A stretch of 64,000 bases of DNA. Origin: Siniperca chuatsi (taxonomy: Eukaryota; Chordata; Actinopteri; Centrarchiformes; Sinipercidae). Below the pieces are notes generated by a model that ran no database searches, was not told where the DNA came from, and saw only the letters and a list, made by a program, of their open reading frames with translations. Each line of letters opens with the position of its first letter. The stretch's first letter is position 1. Made by a program: the position numbers and the translations under genes. The stretch spans positions 14,160,888-14,224,887 of the forward strand of contig NC_058053.1 in NCBI RefSeq assembly GCF_020085105.1, read 5' to 3'. Shown one piece after another: positions 40,436 through 54,623 of the stretch.

Positions 40436-43400
40436 CTGATGCCAAGAACAACATAATAGGACCATCAAGAGAGCATAAAACTACAAAATACAATCTTAAA
40501 GGATTTATACAGACAGAAAAATCCAGGATAAATCAAATACACATTGTTTATATAAAAATGTTGCCAAAACTGGCCATCATCCATCTGCAAAGTAGCTTTG
40601 CCCAGAAAATTTGGATAAGAAATCTGAACATATACCTGGAAGAGGTTGACAAGAAAATATCAACATATACTACCTCATCCACAAAATAATAAGATTTGTC
40701 TGCACTGTAGTGAATGTGGTCCCAGCACTTCCTATGCCAGGAAGTTAGTGGGGCCTCTGCTTGTGCAGTCAGAGAGCCATTATATCATTCTTGCACTTAG
40801 TTGGGCCGTATGTCAACATAAAAGGTCCAGCACTTCCTCGTACAGGATAGCTTTAAGCCTAGAGGCTTTTTTACAGCCTGTGCAGCATTACAGTCTGTAC
40901 AAACAAATGACAATTTCTGAGCACAAACACATACAATGCAGTAGGTAAGAATAGTACAGTTAGAGACATTGCTGCTAATCATTCACTCAAAACCAGACAT
41001 TTGCATTTTTTATGGCTCTTAAGTGGACATGATTTAAATCCATTGTCCATTGTCTGTTAAAGTGAACATTTATTGACAATCTTATATGAAAGGATTTTTG
41101 TTTTTTCTTTGATGCAACTTGAAGAAAATAATTGTCATTCGACCCTGCAATGTTCTGCATCCTCACCAGTGTCCTCACTGAACCTTGCCTTGACAGCACT
41201 GCACTCCTCCTCCATCCCTGTTGTCTTGTCCTAACACTGCACATACTGTCTCTCATTTCCATATAACATCATCCAGCCACAGTCTAAGACACATTAGCAA
41301 GCAGCAATAAGCTCATTTGGTCAAAGATCATCATGGATCTGAAGTAGTAGTAGTAGTGACTAAGTATATTATTATCATAGAATAATTCCGTTAAAAAGGT
41401 CTTCTGCTTACAGTTATCTGAAAACAACCAAAGAGTGAATAAAAAAATAATGTACGTATCTGTGTTCAGTTACATTCTCTACTAGTTTAGCTGTTAAGTT
41501 AAAATAGAAGCAAAACCAACCTGACCAAACCTAACCCTAACCCTACCACCCTTTTCTCTTCAAATGTCAAAATTCTGTTGTCTGTTTTTAATAACAACGG
41601 TTTTGATCATTACAGTACAGGTTAAAATGTCACTGAAAATAACTATAAGAAGTGTGTATTATGATAATACATATATATTAATGTTTTTTTCCAACCTGGT
41701 TGTTCTTCTGATCACTTCTTGTAGAACCTTAGATGAAATATGTTATTAGACGACCTCATCTGCATTCCTTTAATGATTCACCCATGAGCATCACATATAT
41801 GCTGCCCTCTTACATAAAAATGCAAAACTTAAGCTGGAGAGATGGCATTTGTTACACCGTTGCACCAGTGATGGTGACCTATATTTGCTCTGACTTTCAA
41901 GAGGCTTTATTATTTCAATGAAGGAAATCAAAGACAGCAAGCAAAAATAAACAAAGAAAATGCTTTGAATTAATCACTTGTGTACCCATACTGTAATTGA
42001 GGTCATGTGCAAAAGACTTGCCCTACCCCCACTGTAACAGATGAAAGGTAAACTATAAAATATGGTTTTAATGACATCTCCAAACAGAGTCCTATTATTT
42101 AAAACAAATAAGCAAATAGAGGAGTGATTGTTATTTATCATGGCAAATACTGTATATGTACTTTTTTATAAGTACAGGTTAATTTACCTTGTTTGTTTGT
42201 TTTCTGTTTTACAGAGTATACAAAAGTGGAAGCAGGAGAAGAAGCATTTAAGAGCACTTGCCTTTTGTCTATACTCTGACACGTGACCTGCCTTATCCAA
42301 TACTTCTGCAATCCTGTGATAGCTATTTCCAGGTTCCTTTAAACATTATTAGTGATCCAGGACCTTCAGAGGATGTGCATGTGTAGAGTTGAAACGCAAT
42401 GTGTAAAAGCAATCACTACATAAACCCTTCAGTGATCTCACCAAAGGATTTGACTCTAGACTGTCTGGCAACATATCAGCAACTGTTGAGCAGCAGTGGC
42501 CATGAATCAGAACCTTTAATGGCAGAAACTGGAGTGAACCAAGGATGAATCATTGCACCCACCCACACAGTATGTTCAAATACCATACAGAACAGATGGC
42601 AGGTTCTTCAACCTATATAGGTTCATGTCCAAGGGCAAGGGTCTCCATCAGGTCTCCATCAGCTGCACATTGCAGCTCTACTATGAAGCTATACAGTTGA
42701 TAATGCCATCTGCCATCATTCAGAACAAAACCTGCAGTGCACCCATTGTGTATTTCCAAAGACATAAAAGATACTTGGACTGCCCATTAACAATAAATAA
42801 ATAGAAGTTCTTCTGGACTGTGCCACATCCCCACATGTACCATAGATCACTTTGACTACTTTGCCAGTTTGTCTCTCCTCAGTGCAAATACTGACACAGA
42901 AATACACCATCACATCAGCCACACAAGCAGGCTTTTGTCAAACTCAGTCAAACACCCTCCACACTCTCACCTTCCCTACACTACATGAACATCCCATCTG
43001 CATTGGTATGAAATGTTGCAGGTGATTATACATAAATCACTAATTAGTTACATATGTATACACTAATTATTTGCATGTAAATATAATCTTTAGGAGATGC
43101 ACTTCCTCCAGGAGGACCATCAGACTCTTCTTTGAATGACTGCCAAATGTGTATGTGTGGTGGGGATAGGGGTGGGGTTGGGTGGGTATAGATTGATATA
43201 GATTGCAACTTTGCTTCCTTGTTCTGTATCTGCGTCTGCCAAAAGCCTATGCCATTCAATATGGCTGGTCGCATCACAGACTACTAGTGTTTCCACATGA
43301 AGCACACATTTATACAGCCCAGATGGCTTGGCAGATCTTTTTATTAATAATTTCTTTTTTTTTATGCGAGAGAAACATTTTTTTCAATACAGTAGACCCT

Positions 43401-46290
43401 GTCTGAGTGGCTGAGGGTGCATTCCAGTGGAACCAACTGATGCGATCACAGAGCGAAGACAAACCCTGAAACCACAAAAGATCCTGGGCCATGCAGACAG
43501 TCTGAGGTTGTCCTCGAACTCATCCATCACTTGTGTCACACTCCTCCAACCTTGAAAGAGAGCGAGAGAAAGCTAGGCCGAGAGAGAGAGAAATAGATAG
43601 ATAGAGAGAGAGAGAGGCTAGGTCTCAGCTGGACTCCCCTGAGGAGACGCTGTGGCCTGGATGATTATACAGCTACAGATGATGTCAGTGGAGGATCCCT
43701 GCCACCGAGAGAACACAAACACACAAGGCCACAGTAGAACGTGTTTTATAATAGGTCAGGAGGCATCTGCCTTAATCTGTATTTGCTACCATCATGTTCA
43801 AGAATAACACAATAAACAGTCATTTGAATCCTGTCCCTGGAGAACACGTAGGGACCACACACCAAATGCAATGGATGGCTAAAATCAAAGGGAAGTAGCG
43901 TGTGTATAAGAACAGAAAAAAATAGCGTAATACAAAAAGGCAGCAGCAGAAAACTCTTCAAAAAATACATGTGTAAATGCTGCAATTAAGCTACAGTATG
44001 TTGTATCTAAAAATATTTTATCTATGCACAATTCCTTGCCGAATGTGCAACTGGCCTGTCATTACTCATGTTAGGCACAGAGCAGTGAGAAAAACGCCTG
44101 ACAATTTGTTCAGTGACAGTGACAGTAAACATTAGCTCAGGCTGTTTTTCCATTGTACTGCAATAAAGGTCAGATGGACAAATTATGCAAATAAATAACG
44201 TTAATTGTCAAATACAGTCACCTTCATTCTCAGTCAGCTTTGAAAGAATTCCACATGTACACAAGGCAAAAGACATTCATCAATTAAACACAAAGGAATC
44301 CATTTAAAGAAATGTAGCGACATCTACAGATTTATGCAAATGAGACTTCACATGCGCTCTGTACATTTGTTAACTTGCACTTGCCTGAGGCTGCAGACAG
44401 ATCTGCTCCACACACATGAAAGGGGGAGTGTGTGTGTGTGTGTGTGTGGGGGGGGCCCACTGCTCAGCACTCAGCACACGGAGGAGCTGCAGCCTGGTGA
44501 TGCCTGCTGCAGCCTCCCTCCTGCAGCTACAGTACAGCCGAGTGCTGGGAATCATTGATCTGTTCTTCCTCCTTATAGAACAGAGGAAGCGAGGAAGCAC
44601 AGCTCCTTATTAACCACATGGGTTCAGAGCAAAGGGCGGTCGCTACTCCAGTACTACATATGTAGCTGCACCCATTTGATTTGAACATGATATTAAAGCA
44701 TAAAGAGTTGGAAATAACAGCCAGTATTATGAGTGGCCAGTGCACTTCTATATTGTGGTAAATGACATGAATGAGAATATTTTTGTTGTGAACTCATTTG
44801 ACTGCTGACGTGATGCTGTGTGTGTTTGTTTTTTTCTTTCACACCAAACAGCATTAGCAGTGTTTTAATAAAATAGAGCGACATGCTTAAATTGAAGCGT
44901 AATCTCTGAGCAGACATTTCATCCAGCAATTCAGCCGTCTTTGTTGTTACAAGCAGTGATCAAAATACACCGTAGCAGACAAGTACAAACGAGCAAGCTC
45001 CACATTCAGACTAATGTTTTGATTTGCTGTAATTCAAGTCACACAGTGCGAAGGCATAATCAGGTACTCTTACCCCCATGTCAATCACAATGCTCGCCTA
45101 AATTATTCATGGCTCTATATTTTATTTATGACTATATTTTCCCATGCCACCTGAAAGTTCGCAAAAGCCGGTTTGCTGGCAGAAACAGAGCTGCCAAAGC
45201 ATTTCATAGAGACAGGGCTGCTTTCATCTCTCACACAGGCTGGGAAAGCTGTGGGATGTGGGGTTCATATTCTCCAGACAAGCCTTATCATTTATATATA
45301 GCCAGTATCATGTTGAGATCTTGAATCACTTTTTATATGCAAAACATTCACACTGTTATCTGAGAAGATTCGTGAAGTAGGCCAGCTCTGCATGTGATTA
45401 CAGTATATGGTGAATTAGAGTGAAATAAAAAACAAAGTGACACAAAATACTTCCTGTGAATTGTTATCTAGTATGTTATTCGATGTGTTGTTTCTTAGGA
45501 GTTAAAATTCCATTAAGATGTTTTTATGTTTCTATGATTCTGATAAATGCCTTGTTAAAGTCTCATTGTTAGACAATTATTCAAGATTGTAACATTGTGA
45601 TAATCTGTGAGATGATTAATGGAGATTGTAAGTGTGAATAGGTTATATTATGTTAATTTTCACCTATAGATCATCGATACATGTGTAGGTATGTTTCTGC
45701 CTTACTCTGTAAAATGTGGCTGTTCAGACTGAAGAGGACCAGTTCAAATTAAAAACTTTTTATTTGAACTTTTTATTTGGGAGTTTTTACTTGTAATTTT
45801 GAATTATGTCATGATGTTCAAAAATTATGCTGAAATTAATAGCAGGTTTTTCTTCTTTTAAATTTTTTAAACCCCTGAAAAATTGGTCTCAAATCCTCCA
45901 TAACAATAAATAGTTGTGAGAAAATACGCAACAATCATACATCTAACAATTTAATGTTAGAAATGGTATATATCTTAGGTGAAAAACACTGCTAATCTGC
46001 TTTATCAGGACAACCCAGCAATTGTCATTCAAGTCTGTTTCAAAGGTTTTGCTAAATCCTGATTGGTGCATGTTTTTCCAACCGAGCCCCGCCCACTCCA
46101 AACCAGCCAGAAGAACAGAGAGAAAACCGGGACTACAGAAATCTCTCAAGTACAGCAACCAAAACCATGAAATTGTGTGTTCATGTTGGACCTTGTCACT
46201 CGTACGAAGAAGCTGATTGAGTGCCTTTAAAGAAAATAGCCTCTGATCCAGATTTTAAAAGTTTAAATCAGACCATATATATAGCCGACA
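40436..46290. other. Non-coding DNA upstream of csrnp3
   Basis: No coding exon or named transposable element was recognised. Simple repeats include (GA)n at about 43560-43618, (GT)n at 44427-44448 running into an eight-G run, and (TAG)n at about 41347-41356. A two-unit 'ccctaa' match at 41530-41546 is too short to be an interstitial telomere. Confidence 0.5.
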
Positions 46291-46294
46291 CTAA

Positions 46295-46460
46295 ATGTAC
46301 TTATTTAACCAGGAAGTCTCCTGAGATACATTATCTCGTTTAAAAAAGAGAGGGCAGCATAGAGTAGTTAACACACAGTCACATAAGGCTACATACAATG
46401 AATTTACATTTACATATAGCACAACATAATTGAACATGAGAAGCAGTGAAGAGTTAGTTT
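46295..46460. mobile_element. Degenerate fish interspersed repeat
   Basis: The segment starting 'tttaaccaggaagtctcctg' and continuing with 'gagatacattatctcgttta' resembles an interspersed repeat I have seen repeatedly in teleost sequences (consensus beginning like 'TTTAACCAGGAAAGTC'). The copy is diverged and may extend to about 46640. No ends or duplications could be defined. Confidence 0.4.
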
Positions 46461-49400
46461 AGCTTTTTTTTAAATTACATTTCTCATCAAACATTTTATG
46501 AATATGGTGTTTGAATGCCTGATATGAAGGCAGCGTTTCTACATAACTCTGATTTGTTGTGCAAACTTATCTTCAATTATTTGATCCAAAAGTCCTAATT
46601 TTACTTTACTAGAGGATTTGGGAAGCTTTCCTCAGTTTGAACCAGTAACTATTTGTGTATCAATGCAGTGGCATTACAAGTATCACTGAATAAGAATATT
46701 AATTGTGAAATTAGAATTTAAATCTATAATCTGTACTGTATTGTAGAATATTTGCAAATAACACAGAATCACTTCAGATGTTAATATATGTGCTCACATT
46801 GGCTGTATAAAATGTCTATCTAGTGGCATCTACTGACAAATAAAACTCATTATGGCAGAAAAATATCTCTTTTTTTTCTTAACACTTAATTAGCTGGCAA
46901 CAGACAAAAGATTCCAAATAGGTGTCATGGCAACATCTCAAGAGAGCACAATCCTGAACCGTAAAAGCTCAGAGCTCAGCCAGGAAGGAGCCAAAGACAC
47001 AAAAAGAGTCACATCAAAAGCTTCTAAATTGGAACCGCGAACCCTGCTGAGCCACACAAAGCTGCTCTGTAATCTAAAAGGTTGATATTAGTTCACACTA
47101 CAATCCTTCTGTACACTTCACTGACGCTGCGATTTTAATTCGGTGTTTGGGAAGAGAAACCACAAATAAAACATGTAGAGTGCCAATTCATGAATAACAC
47201 ATTGAATATGGAATGTGGAATGCAGAGTTACTGAGCGCGCCAAATGTTGTAAATCACGCAGCACATTTCAACTGATCAAAAAGACAATTAGCTTGTTGTT
47301 TTATCCTAATTAATTGGAAAAATCCAAAACACCCTTCAAAGATGTCATGTTTCATTTAAAACTACAGAAAATAAAATCTACCAGTGGAAAATCTGCTAAA
47401 TTTAGGAAAATATGGACACCTTTTATAACATATTTTCCATAGTCACTGGGGTAAAAATAGGAGTGACTAATGTGCCCTTTGTGTGCAGAAATATAATAAT
47501 TATGAATGAGTTGCATCAACATATTTTCATGTGTATGAGCAATTTTCTTCATTTTATATTGTAGTTCCTATGGTTCATTATTTTACATTTTAAATGTTTT
47601 GTTGTAGCTTGTTGGGGAGGGAAGGAGGGATGAAATGTTCTGTGCACTATATTGAGTTCTTTTCCGTGTATGTTGGGATATTTGTTAGTATATAACTTGG
47701 AAAATACAAAAACGAGAATTATATTTTAAAAAGACAGTCCGTAATGTTTGTAAGATATGTCTCACTTAATTTATCATATCCAGGTAGTAGGATATCAAGC
47801 AAGGTGTCAAACAACCCATCAGACTTTATGGATACCAATATCTAAAACATTTACAACTCCAGCAGATTGTTTTATTTCTTGCTTAATGTAAAGCACAGTT
47901 CAGCTAATCTTCCCCACATCAATTTACAATCTGACCTTTAACCTGACCTCCAGGTCAAGCTTAAAGCCATACATTCCTGTTGTTCCCACATAAAAGGAAA
48001 CAAAATTGATTTAGCTGTGCATGTGAACCTTAATGTGCACACCAGCCTCCTGCAGAGAGACTCTCCTTAGTGCTGTGAAACCATAACACCTTTTCTGCGA
48101 ATCTTTAATGGACCACATTCACTGTTCATCAAGCTTTAGCCATCTGCTACAGTATGTAATAGCGGCATGGCTGAATCACTTATTCAAATGAGCGAGCTTA
48201 ATGATGCAGCTTTTCACAAGTAAATACATCTACTTAATGTTTCAATGTCCTTTAACTGAGTGCCACATGTACTAATTAAATTCTGCTCCTCTGAGGGCTG
48301 GATGCTGATAGATTGAGGAGACAGATGGATTCAGGAGGAAAAATACACAGTCACAAGAAGAGAGGCTCCACTCCCCAAACACACACACACACACACCACC
48401 CCTCACCTTTCAGATCTCAGTCACAAAGATGGAGAATGGTCGTTTAAATGTGTGTGCATAATCGCATGTTTGAGTGCATGCTTTCGGACAACGATGGACT
48501 GTTGGTGCTGATTTTCTTTCTGACAGAAGAGGCTGGCGGACGAACAATAAAGAAGGCAGGGAAGGATAAGGACGCTGCCATATTCAAGCCTAATATGTAA
48601 AAAAGACAGTTCACATGAGGATAATACTGCATATTCCGATTACATTCATGTAAACATATTAGAACTACAAGGCTTCACAGGCAACATTAAAAAAAACTTA
48701 GGTCAGTCTTGGAAATATGTCAAGGCCTGTGATTTCCCCATTTTTGTAGGACTAGTGGTTGATTCACAGGGAAGAAAATATCAAGCATATAAAACAACAT
48801 ACTCTCGAATGAATATGCCTTCTTTTCATCATTTTAATATCAGAGACATCTCTCTAGTATAATCCAGTGAGAATAGCGCAGCTGTCTGTATTGACTAAAC
48901 ACTGTTGTCTGCATCAACATCACATCATATCTTGTTATCAGAGGGTCTTTTGTGGCAGCGTAGCAACAGTTGTGAGAGCTATCTCGCAGGCATGAATTCA
49001 ATATGTTAATGTCTGTTAAAGACTGGCAGTATGGTATTTCAGACAGCAAGACGGAGATGTAGTCTTACCTTTAGCAAAATATATTACACTGCAGCGACCC
49101 ACCTCTGTTCTGTGAGGAATAGAGAAGAGAAATAAAAATTATATTTACTCTGCAGCCACATACAATAGTAGCTGTCAACATAACAACTATATCATTTCTG
49201 AAGTTAGAAGAGATAATGCAAATGGTGACTTTAAATGATGTTTGATGCTGTTTGTTGTACAAGCTAACACAAGGTGCCACAACAAGATGAACACAAAGCT
49301 ATTCCTTTGTAATGCATATGTTGTTATCAGTAGCATACACAGGTTTTGTCAGGGAAACTTTGCAATTTCAGTATTGATGTATGGATGACTGACAGAGCTT

Positions 49401-50089
49401 TATCTGAATCTCTTTGTGAACCTTTTATAGCTGGGGAAGCAGGAGGGGAACAGACTCTCTGCCTCCTCTGCCTGTTCTGCAGGAGGCTCTGCAGGGAACC
49501 AGACTCTCTCCTCACTACGGTTTGCATGAGGGCCTCTCAGCCCCTTGGCTATATACCAGTCAGCTGGCTCCTAGCATAGTAGCCTGCATGACACACATGT
49601 GCTACCTCAAAAATGATACACAAAGGCATATAGGAGATCTAACATGCAGGATCCCTTTGCGTCTGAGTCTATTTCATACATTCACATAGAGAAGTGAACA
49701 TCCTGTGCACATTTGAGATATAACACAATCAATGCTTTAGGTGGAACAAAGAAAAATTAGAATAATTCTAAAATTTGAACGACCATTTAGTTGTAGCAGA
49801 TGTCCTAAGCAGAGTGACGACTGAGGTGTGATGCCCAGAAGAGTTTGACAAATGGACCATTCAGGGATGGGTCACAAAACAGCAGGCAAACATATAAAAT
49901 GTTCAATTAGGCCTACTTAATGCAAGACGTGAGAAACAAAGATAACAGGCCTGTATTTTTCCATCTAATCAATGTGTTAAAATACAGGCCTATCACCTAA
50001 GATTGGTCATACCCACCATTCATTTCTTTACTATCATCAGTATCCAGCCAGTTAATGACGACCCTCTCTCAATGGATTTCACAGTTTCT
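46461..50089. other. Non-coding DNA upstream of csrnp3
   Basis: Mostly AT-rich sequence with a short (CA)n run at 48379-48398. There are no coding exons or repeats I can name. Conserved non-coding enhancers are plausible next to a neuronal transcription factor but cannot be recognised without alignment. Confidence 0.45.
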
Positions 50090-50420
50090 TCCATAAACCA
50101 TGTCACCGTGCTCCTCTGCGGAAATCCTCCACCGCTGTGAGATCATTAAAAGCGGTACCGAATTCTTGAATAGTATTGGACAAACCGGCACAATTGTCGC
50201 GTAGGCTGTATAACAGTGTTTTAACAAGCGCTCCTTCCGGCTGCTCAGGGAACAATGGTGCAGCATCAGACTGACAGTTTCACGGACAACGTGACTTACT
50301 CTGTCCAATCGTGGTTTTATAAACCAGGAATCAGCCGCAGAGCGCTGCTGCCTGCCCACTGTGGGCTTCAATGCAAATGCCACTGTATAATCATGTGCGC
50401 TGACTGTTGCCAAAGGAGGT
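50090..50420 (-). promoter_or_regulatory. Candidate CpG-enriched distal promoter / non-coding first exon of csrnp3
   Basis: CpG dinucleotides are clearly denser here (roughly 15 in 330 bp) than in the surrounding tens of kb. A palindromic TATA sequence (TTTATAAA core; minus-strand TATAAAA at 50315-50321) lies within the patch, next to CCAAT (50304-50308) on the plus strand. A minus-strand start about 30 bp downstream, near 50285, would read toward csrnp3. An open frame on the minus strand across this patch matches no family I know and is probably a consequence of the base composition. Confidence 0.35.
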
Positions 50421-53400
50421 GGGCTTAATCATGTCTAAAAAACATATTTATAGGGATTTATAGTGTTTAATCGGCAGAAAGTCATTTAAAATAATCTAAC
50501 TGTATGTTTGTCTATGAAGATTCTTAGTCATTCGGATGAAAGGGCATCTAAAAGTGAGGCACAGACTAGATTTGCTGTTTCATTCTAGACTAAAACAAGA
50601 GTTAAACAGAAAATCAAGTTGATTTTGACTTCTAGTTAGACCTCTTTTCCTATGTTGTAATATTTATGTCTCCACTGGGCTATAAGTTATTTTAGACGAT
50701 GAACTTTGTACCACTGCTGCAACATTTGTAGGCTATAAATAACATATCCTTCTTAAATGTATTGTATTACTGTGGTCTCTGTAATATTTATGGTTTTCAA
50801 ACAAGCCACACATGGTAATGAACCTGATGAAGTTGAGAGGCTTATAAAAAGAAACAGCTGTCTTGGCAAACACCCATAGCCCTCCTATTTCAAATTTAAT
50901 TAGTCCCTGCTGGGTTATGTAAGTTAGATCAGCCAAATGTAAAGGGTCTCTGCTAGGTTAGAGCAGAATGCAGCAGGAGAGCTTTGTTTTTATGTCCCTT
51001 TAATGGAAATGAAATATTTGTCCTCAACATATGACTTCTCGGGTCGAGGGTGAAACAAATCAGTGACGCACACTGCCATCTTGTGGCCACAGTGTTAAAC
51101 TACAGATGCTCCTGCAGGCTCCGGAAAATCTCTTGTCATGTTCATTTCCAAACAGAGAGCCAAAAGTGTGGGATGGGATGGCTGGTCCTTTGTCTGCTGA
51201 GATTAAGAGGAGAGGGAATTATGCTCTTCCCTCATGTTCACTATGAGGTATTTTAGTGAAACTGAAGCAGCTAAATGGAATTCAGCCATCATTGATTTTG
51301 TTATTTACACATATGCTTTCCCTACTGTGACATGTTCAAATGTCTTCTGTGAAAAAAGGCATATTGTCACATCTCCTAATTTCACAGGTGCAATATTTTC
51401 ACCTTCTATACACAGTCACTTCTCTAACTTTCACTGTCACCCCAGTTATTGCATCCAGTTAGGTATCAAATGTCCACAACTGTCTGAATAACTTGATACT
51501 GATGTGGTTGAACAGGCATCAGGAAGGGCGCCTGTGCTTCTCACAAAGGGCAGTAGATGGTGCTAAAGAGCTCATTCTGAAAAACATGCATGCAGTAATA
51601 CCTCAAACACAGTACTTTCATGTGGGAATACACAAAGACAAGGTAAACAGAGACTGCACTGTGTCAGCCATGCAAAGATACAGCTGCACTCTGAAGCTTG
51701 GTGATCACATTATGTTGAAACAGAGACATGCTGTTTACATTACCATTTTCAAGGAGTACATTAAGTGTTTTCACAGATGGTGCTAATAACAAGGTGGGGT
51801 TCAAGCACAACCTAAGGAGCATGAAAAACAGAGGTATTCTTATAGGGGAAAGTGCAGCACTTGTAGTAAGATAAAAAATGATGATGGCAATGTGTTTCAA
51901 CCTTTGGCATTCATTGTGATTATTAAAAAAAATGAACACAAAGTATACAGTATTTAAATAGAAAACAACTATAAAGAATTCAACCAATACAACACAGAAA
52001 TCAGAGGTATTTCTACATATTGTATCAGCAAAAACTGGTTTTAGAACAATCAAATATTGGGTTATGACTTAAGCTAAAAGTGTAGTGAATACACACTATT
52101 CAGTTAGTTTGGGAGCATTGCTGTACCGTGTACTGAATGATGAATCAGTGCATGCTTCTGCTTTTCTTCTATCTTTCTTTCTTCTTGTCTAGTGTTGGCT
52201 AACTTCTCATGTCAAATGAAAGAATTGTTCTAATTATCATAAATAATTTAAGGGGGCCTAGAAAATAAACCGAGCTCAGAGGGACTACATACTTAAAAAG
52301 CTATTACAGAGCTATGCCAAAACTGCACAATTATTTCTGAAGTATTAGCCTTTATTGTATTACAAGACAAAAAATAAGTAAACAATGTCAGTAAATTGGA
52401 TTCTGAGATTTGACAGTGCACCAACTGTTGTGACATTAAGTGCCTTCATTTCAAGCTCCAGATGTATTTTAATGCTTTTATACTCCCAAATGCTATTTAA
52501 TTTCAGCATGACTATTTTGCCGTCCTACAGTAGTTAGTGCTAATGAGAATTTGGTGTTCCCATGTAGCCTGTTACATTAGCACCTAGCACATGAAAAATG
52601 AAAAAAAGATAACTAATAATGAAAAATGTGTTTCACATGAGGTAAATTTCAGGAAAATTACATCATTCACTGTTTCCCTCTTGTTATGTTATTGAAAATT
52701 CCAGGTTTATTGTGAAAGAAAGTGGTCTGCTGTCAGCTGGCCCCTGTCAGTGTAACCTGATGGCTGCAAATGCGTGAAGGACCAGGCTATACGTGACACT
52801 CTGTTCTGGGCTTTCTGAATTATGCATTCCTCTCAGGTTAACAGTGGATATCCAGTGTCCTTCATTCAACACATCACAGTGGACAGATCTTTATTTCTTA
52901 TGTATTTCTTCCTTCCCTGCAGCCACAAGATCTATTTTGGAGCATTTTAAGAAAATGGTGAGCTTCTATGTGTCAGTTCAGGGAAATTGTTTCCATATTG
53001 TCTTATTCACATAATTGTCTATGTTATGTTGTGTGAACATGTGTGTGTTTGTCGGGGTGTTTACATGTGTGTGAAAGGCCTCTGCCATACATCGTACCAG
53101 AATCACTAAGTGTTTCTCGCTTTACGGAGCTCTAGAGAGCTTTTGTGCACAGCCTGTCAATTCTCTGCCTTTATAGAGCCGCTGATAGAGGCCCCTCAGG
53201 CTGCAAAGAAAGTGGAACCCTGTCGAGTGTGGTGACCTGTGTCCTCTCCCTCCTGTAGTCAGAGTACCTGGTGATACAATTGCACCACAATGGAAATTCA
53301 ATCAAGAGATGGACCGGAGTGAGTAGCAGCCACTTTCCAGTCCCTCTCCCGCGAGCCCGCTAATCGATCAATTAATCTAAAGAGGAACTTGAAACACATT

Positions 53401-54296
53401 AAAGATTCTTCACTATTGGAAAGTGGTTTGGAGAGAAGATCATCAACTTCACTTCAACCAACTGTAAGTACGATTATTGTTCTATTTATGGTTGTGTATG
53501 GTTGTGAATGCAGTGAAGCTGATAATGGTGTCAGGTCATTTCATGGGAGGTGTATGATAATTATCACCTGCAGTCAAAGCTTTGGTAAAATATAACCAAT
53601 ACCATGCACTTCATCTGTGATGATTGTGTCAAGTGAATACTGACAGATAAATGTTGGTGGCTTTGTTGCTAAGGCATCACTAACACCATCCATGAATTAG
53701 AAAGGTATGTTGGCCAGAGAAATGGTTAACCTTGACAGACCATGCTTTGTTACAGTATGCAATGTCAGAGAAATCCACCTGTGGCTGTTACAAAATATGC
53801 TATCCAAATGGTATTTTAGTGACAGATGGGTAGACGTGTGGAGCGAAAAGGCAACAATATGCTCATTCAGCATAAATGAATCAGCTAAAAGGCAACACGT
53901 AGTAACGTGTTAGCCTTTAAACTGTTTGGTTTGTTACTGAAAGACACATAGCTGTTTCTACCTTAAGTAAAGGCTTGCTTTTCATTTCCTCATGAACAGT
54001 TAACTCCCATGTTTTTGCTCTTTTCCAAACTGATCAATCCTCGCTAGCACTTCACTGCAGAGAGTCACTCTGTATGAAGTCACAGTCACAGCTGTGGAGG
54101 CCACTCCACATTAATGGGAGAGTAAACAAACAGGTAAACTGTAGGAAACATCCATCACCATGGATACTGATAGATGGCTTGCTCAATCGGCTGTTGAAAT
54201 ATATTATGTGCAGTTTGCCTGTGAATGTCCTCCAAGCAAGCATACACAAGCATGTATAACACAAACGTGCTATAAAATAAATGGTGTATTCTCCGT
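50421..54296. other. Non-coding DNA, no gene recognised
   Basis: No coding exon or named repeat was identified. A CTCF-like motif on the minus strand lies at 51073-51086 (reverse complement CCACAAGATGGCAG). Scattered short frames are consistent with chance. Confidence 0.45.
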
Positions 54297-54623
54297 TTAA
54301 AGCTGCACTAATCAATAGTTTTATAATAACAAATGACTATGTGTAATGTGAAAGGGGTTGCTGGTGGTGATGTTCTAATTCGCTCTCACCACTTTCATCA
54401 ACCCCATTTCCAGCTGCAGCCGGCAGCAGTTTTCATTTAAAAAAAGCTTTGATAAACCCTCTGGACCTGACAGTCATCAAACTACAGACAGGCAGAGTAA
54501 GAGTCTAGCTGGTAAACATAGTGGAACATTTAGCAGCTAAAGAGCCAAATATTGTTCTTAGATGTTGGTGGAGTTTTTCCATTGCCCCCCAAGTGGCCCA
54601 AAAATCAATTAATGCAGTTTTAA
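54297..54623. mobile_element. TTAA-flanked MITE
   Basis: Bounded by TTAA at 54297-54300 and 54620-54623. The left interior begins AGCTGCACTAATCAAT and the reverse complement of the right end begins AACTGCATTAATTGAT, an imperfect 16-bp inverted repeat. The TTAA boundaries suggest mobilisation by a piggyBac-type transposase (inference). No coding capacity. Confidence 0.72.

Noticed and set aside
40167..40493. Proline-rich 108-residue minus-strand frame
   Set aside because: Produced by the purine/pyrimidine tract; low complexity and no supporting context.
41527..41548. Interstitial telomeric repeat (CCCTAA)n
   Set aside because: Only about two units; too short to be more than coincidence.
50069..50413. 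114-residue minus-strand protein gene
   Set aside because: Overlaps the CpG-enriched patch and resembles no family; read as a possible promoter or non-coding exon rather than a coding gene.
51664..52053. 129-residue minus-strand open frame
   Set aside because: AT-rich, hydrophobic chance composition without splice context or known motifs.
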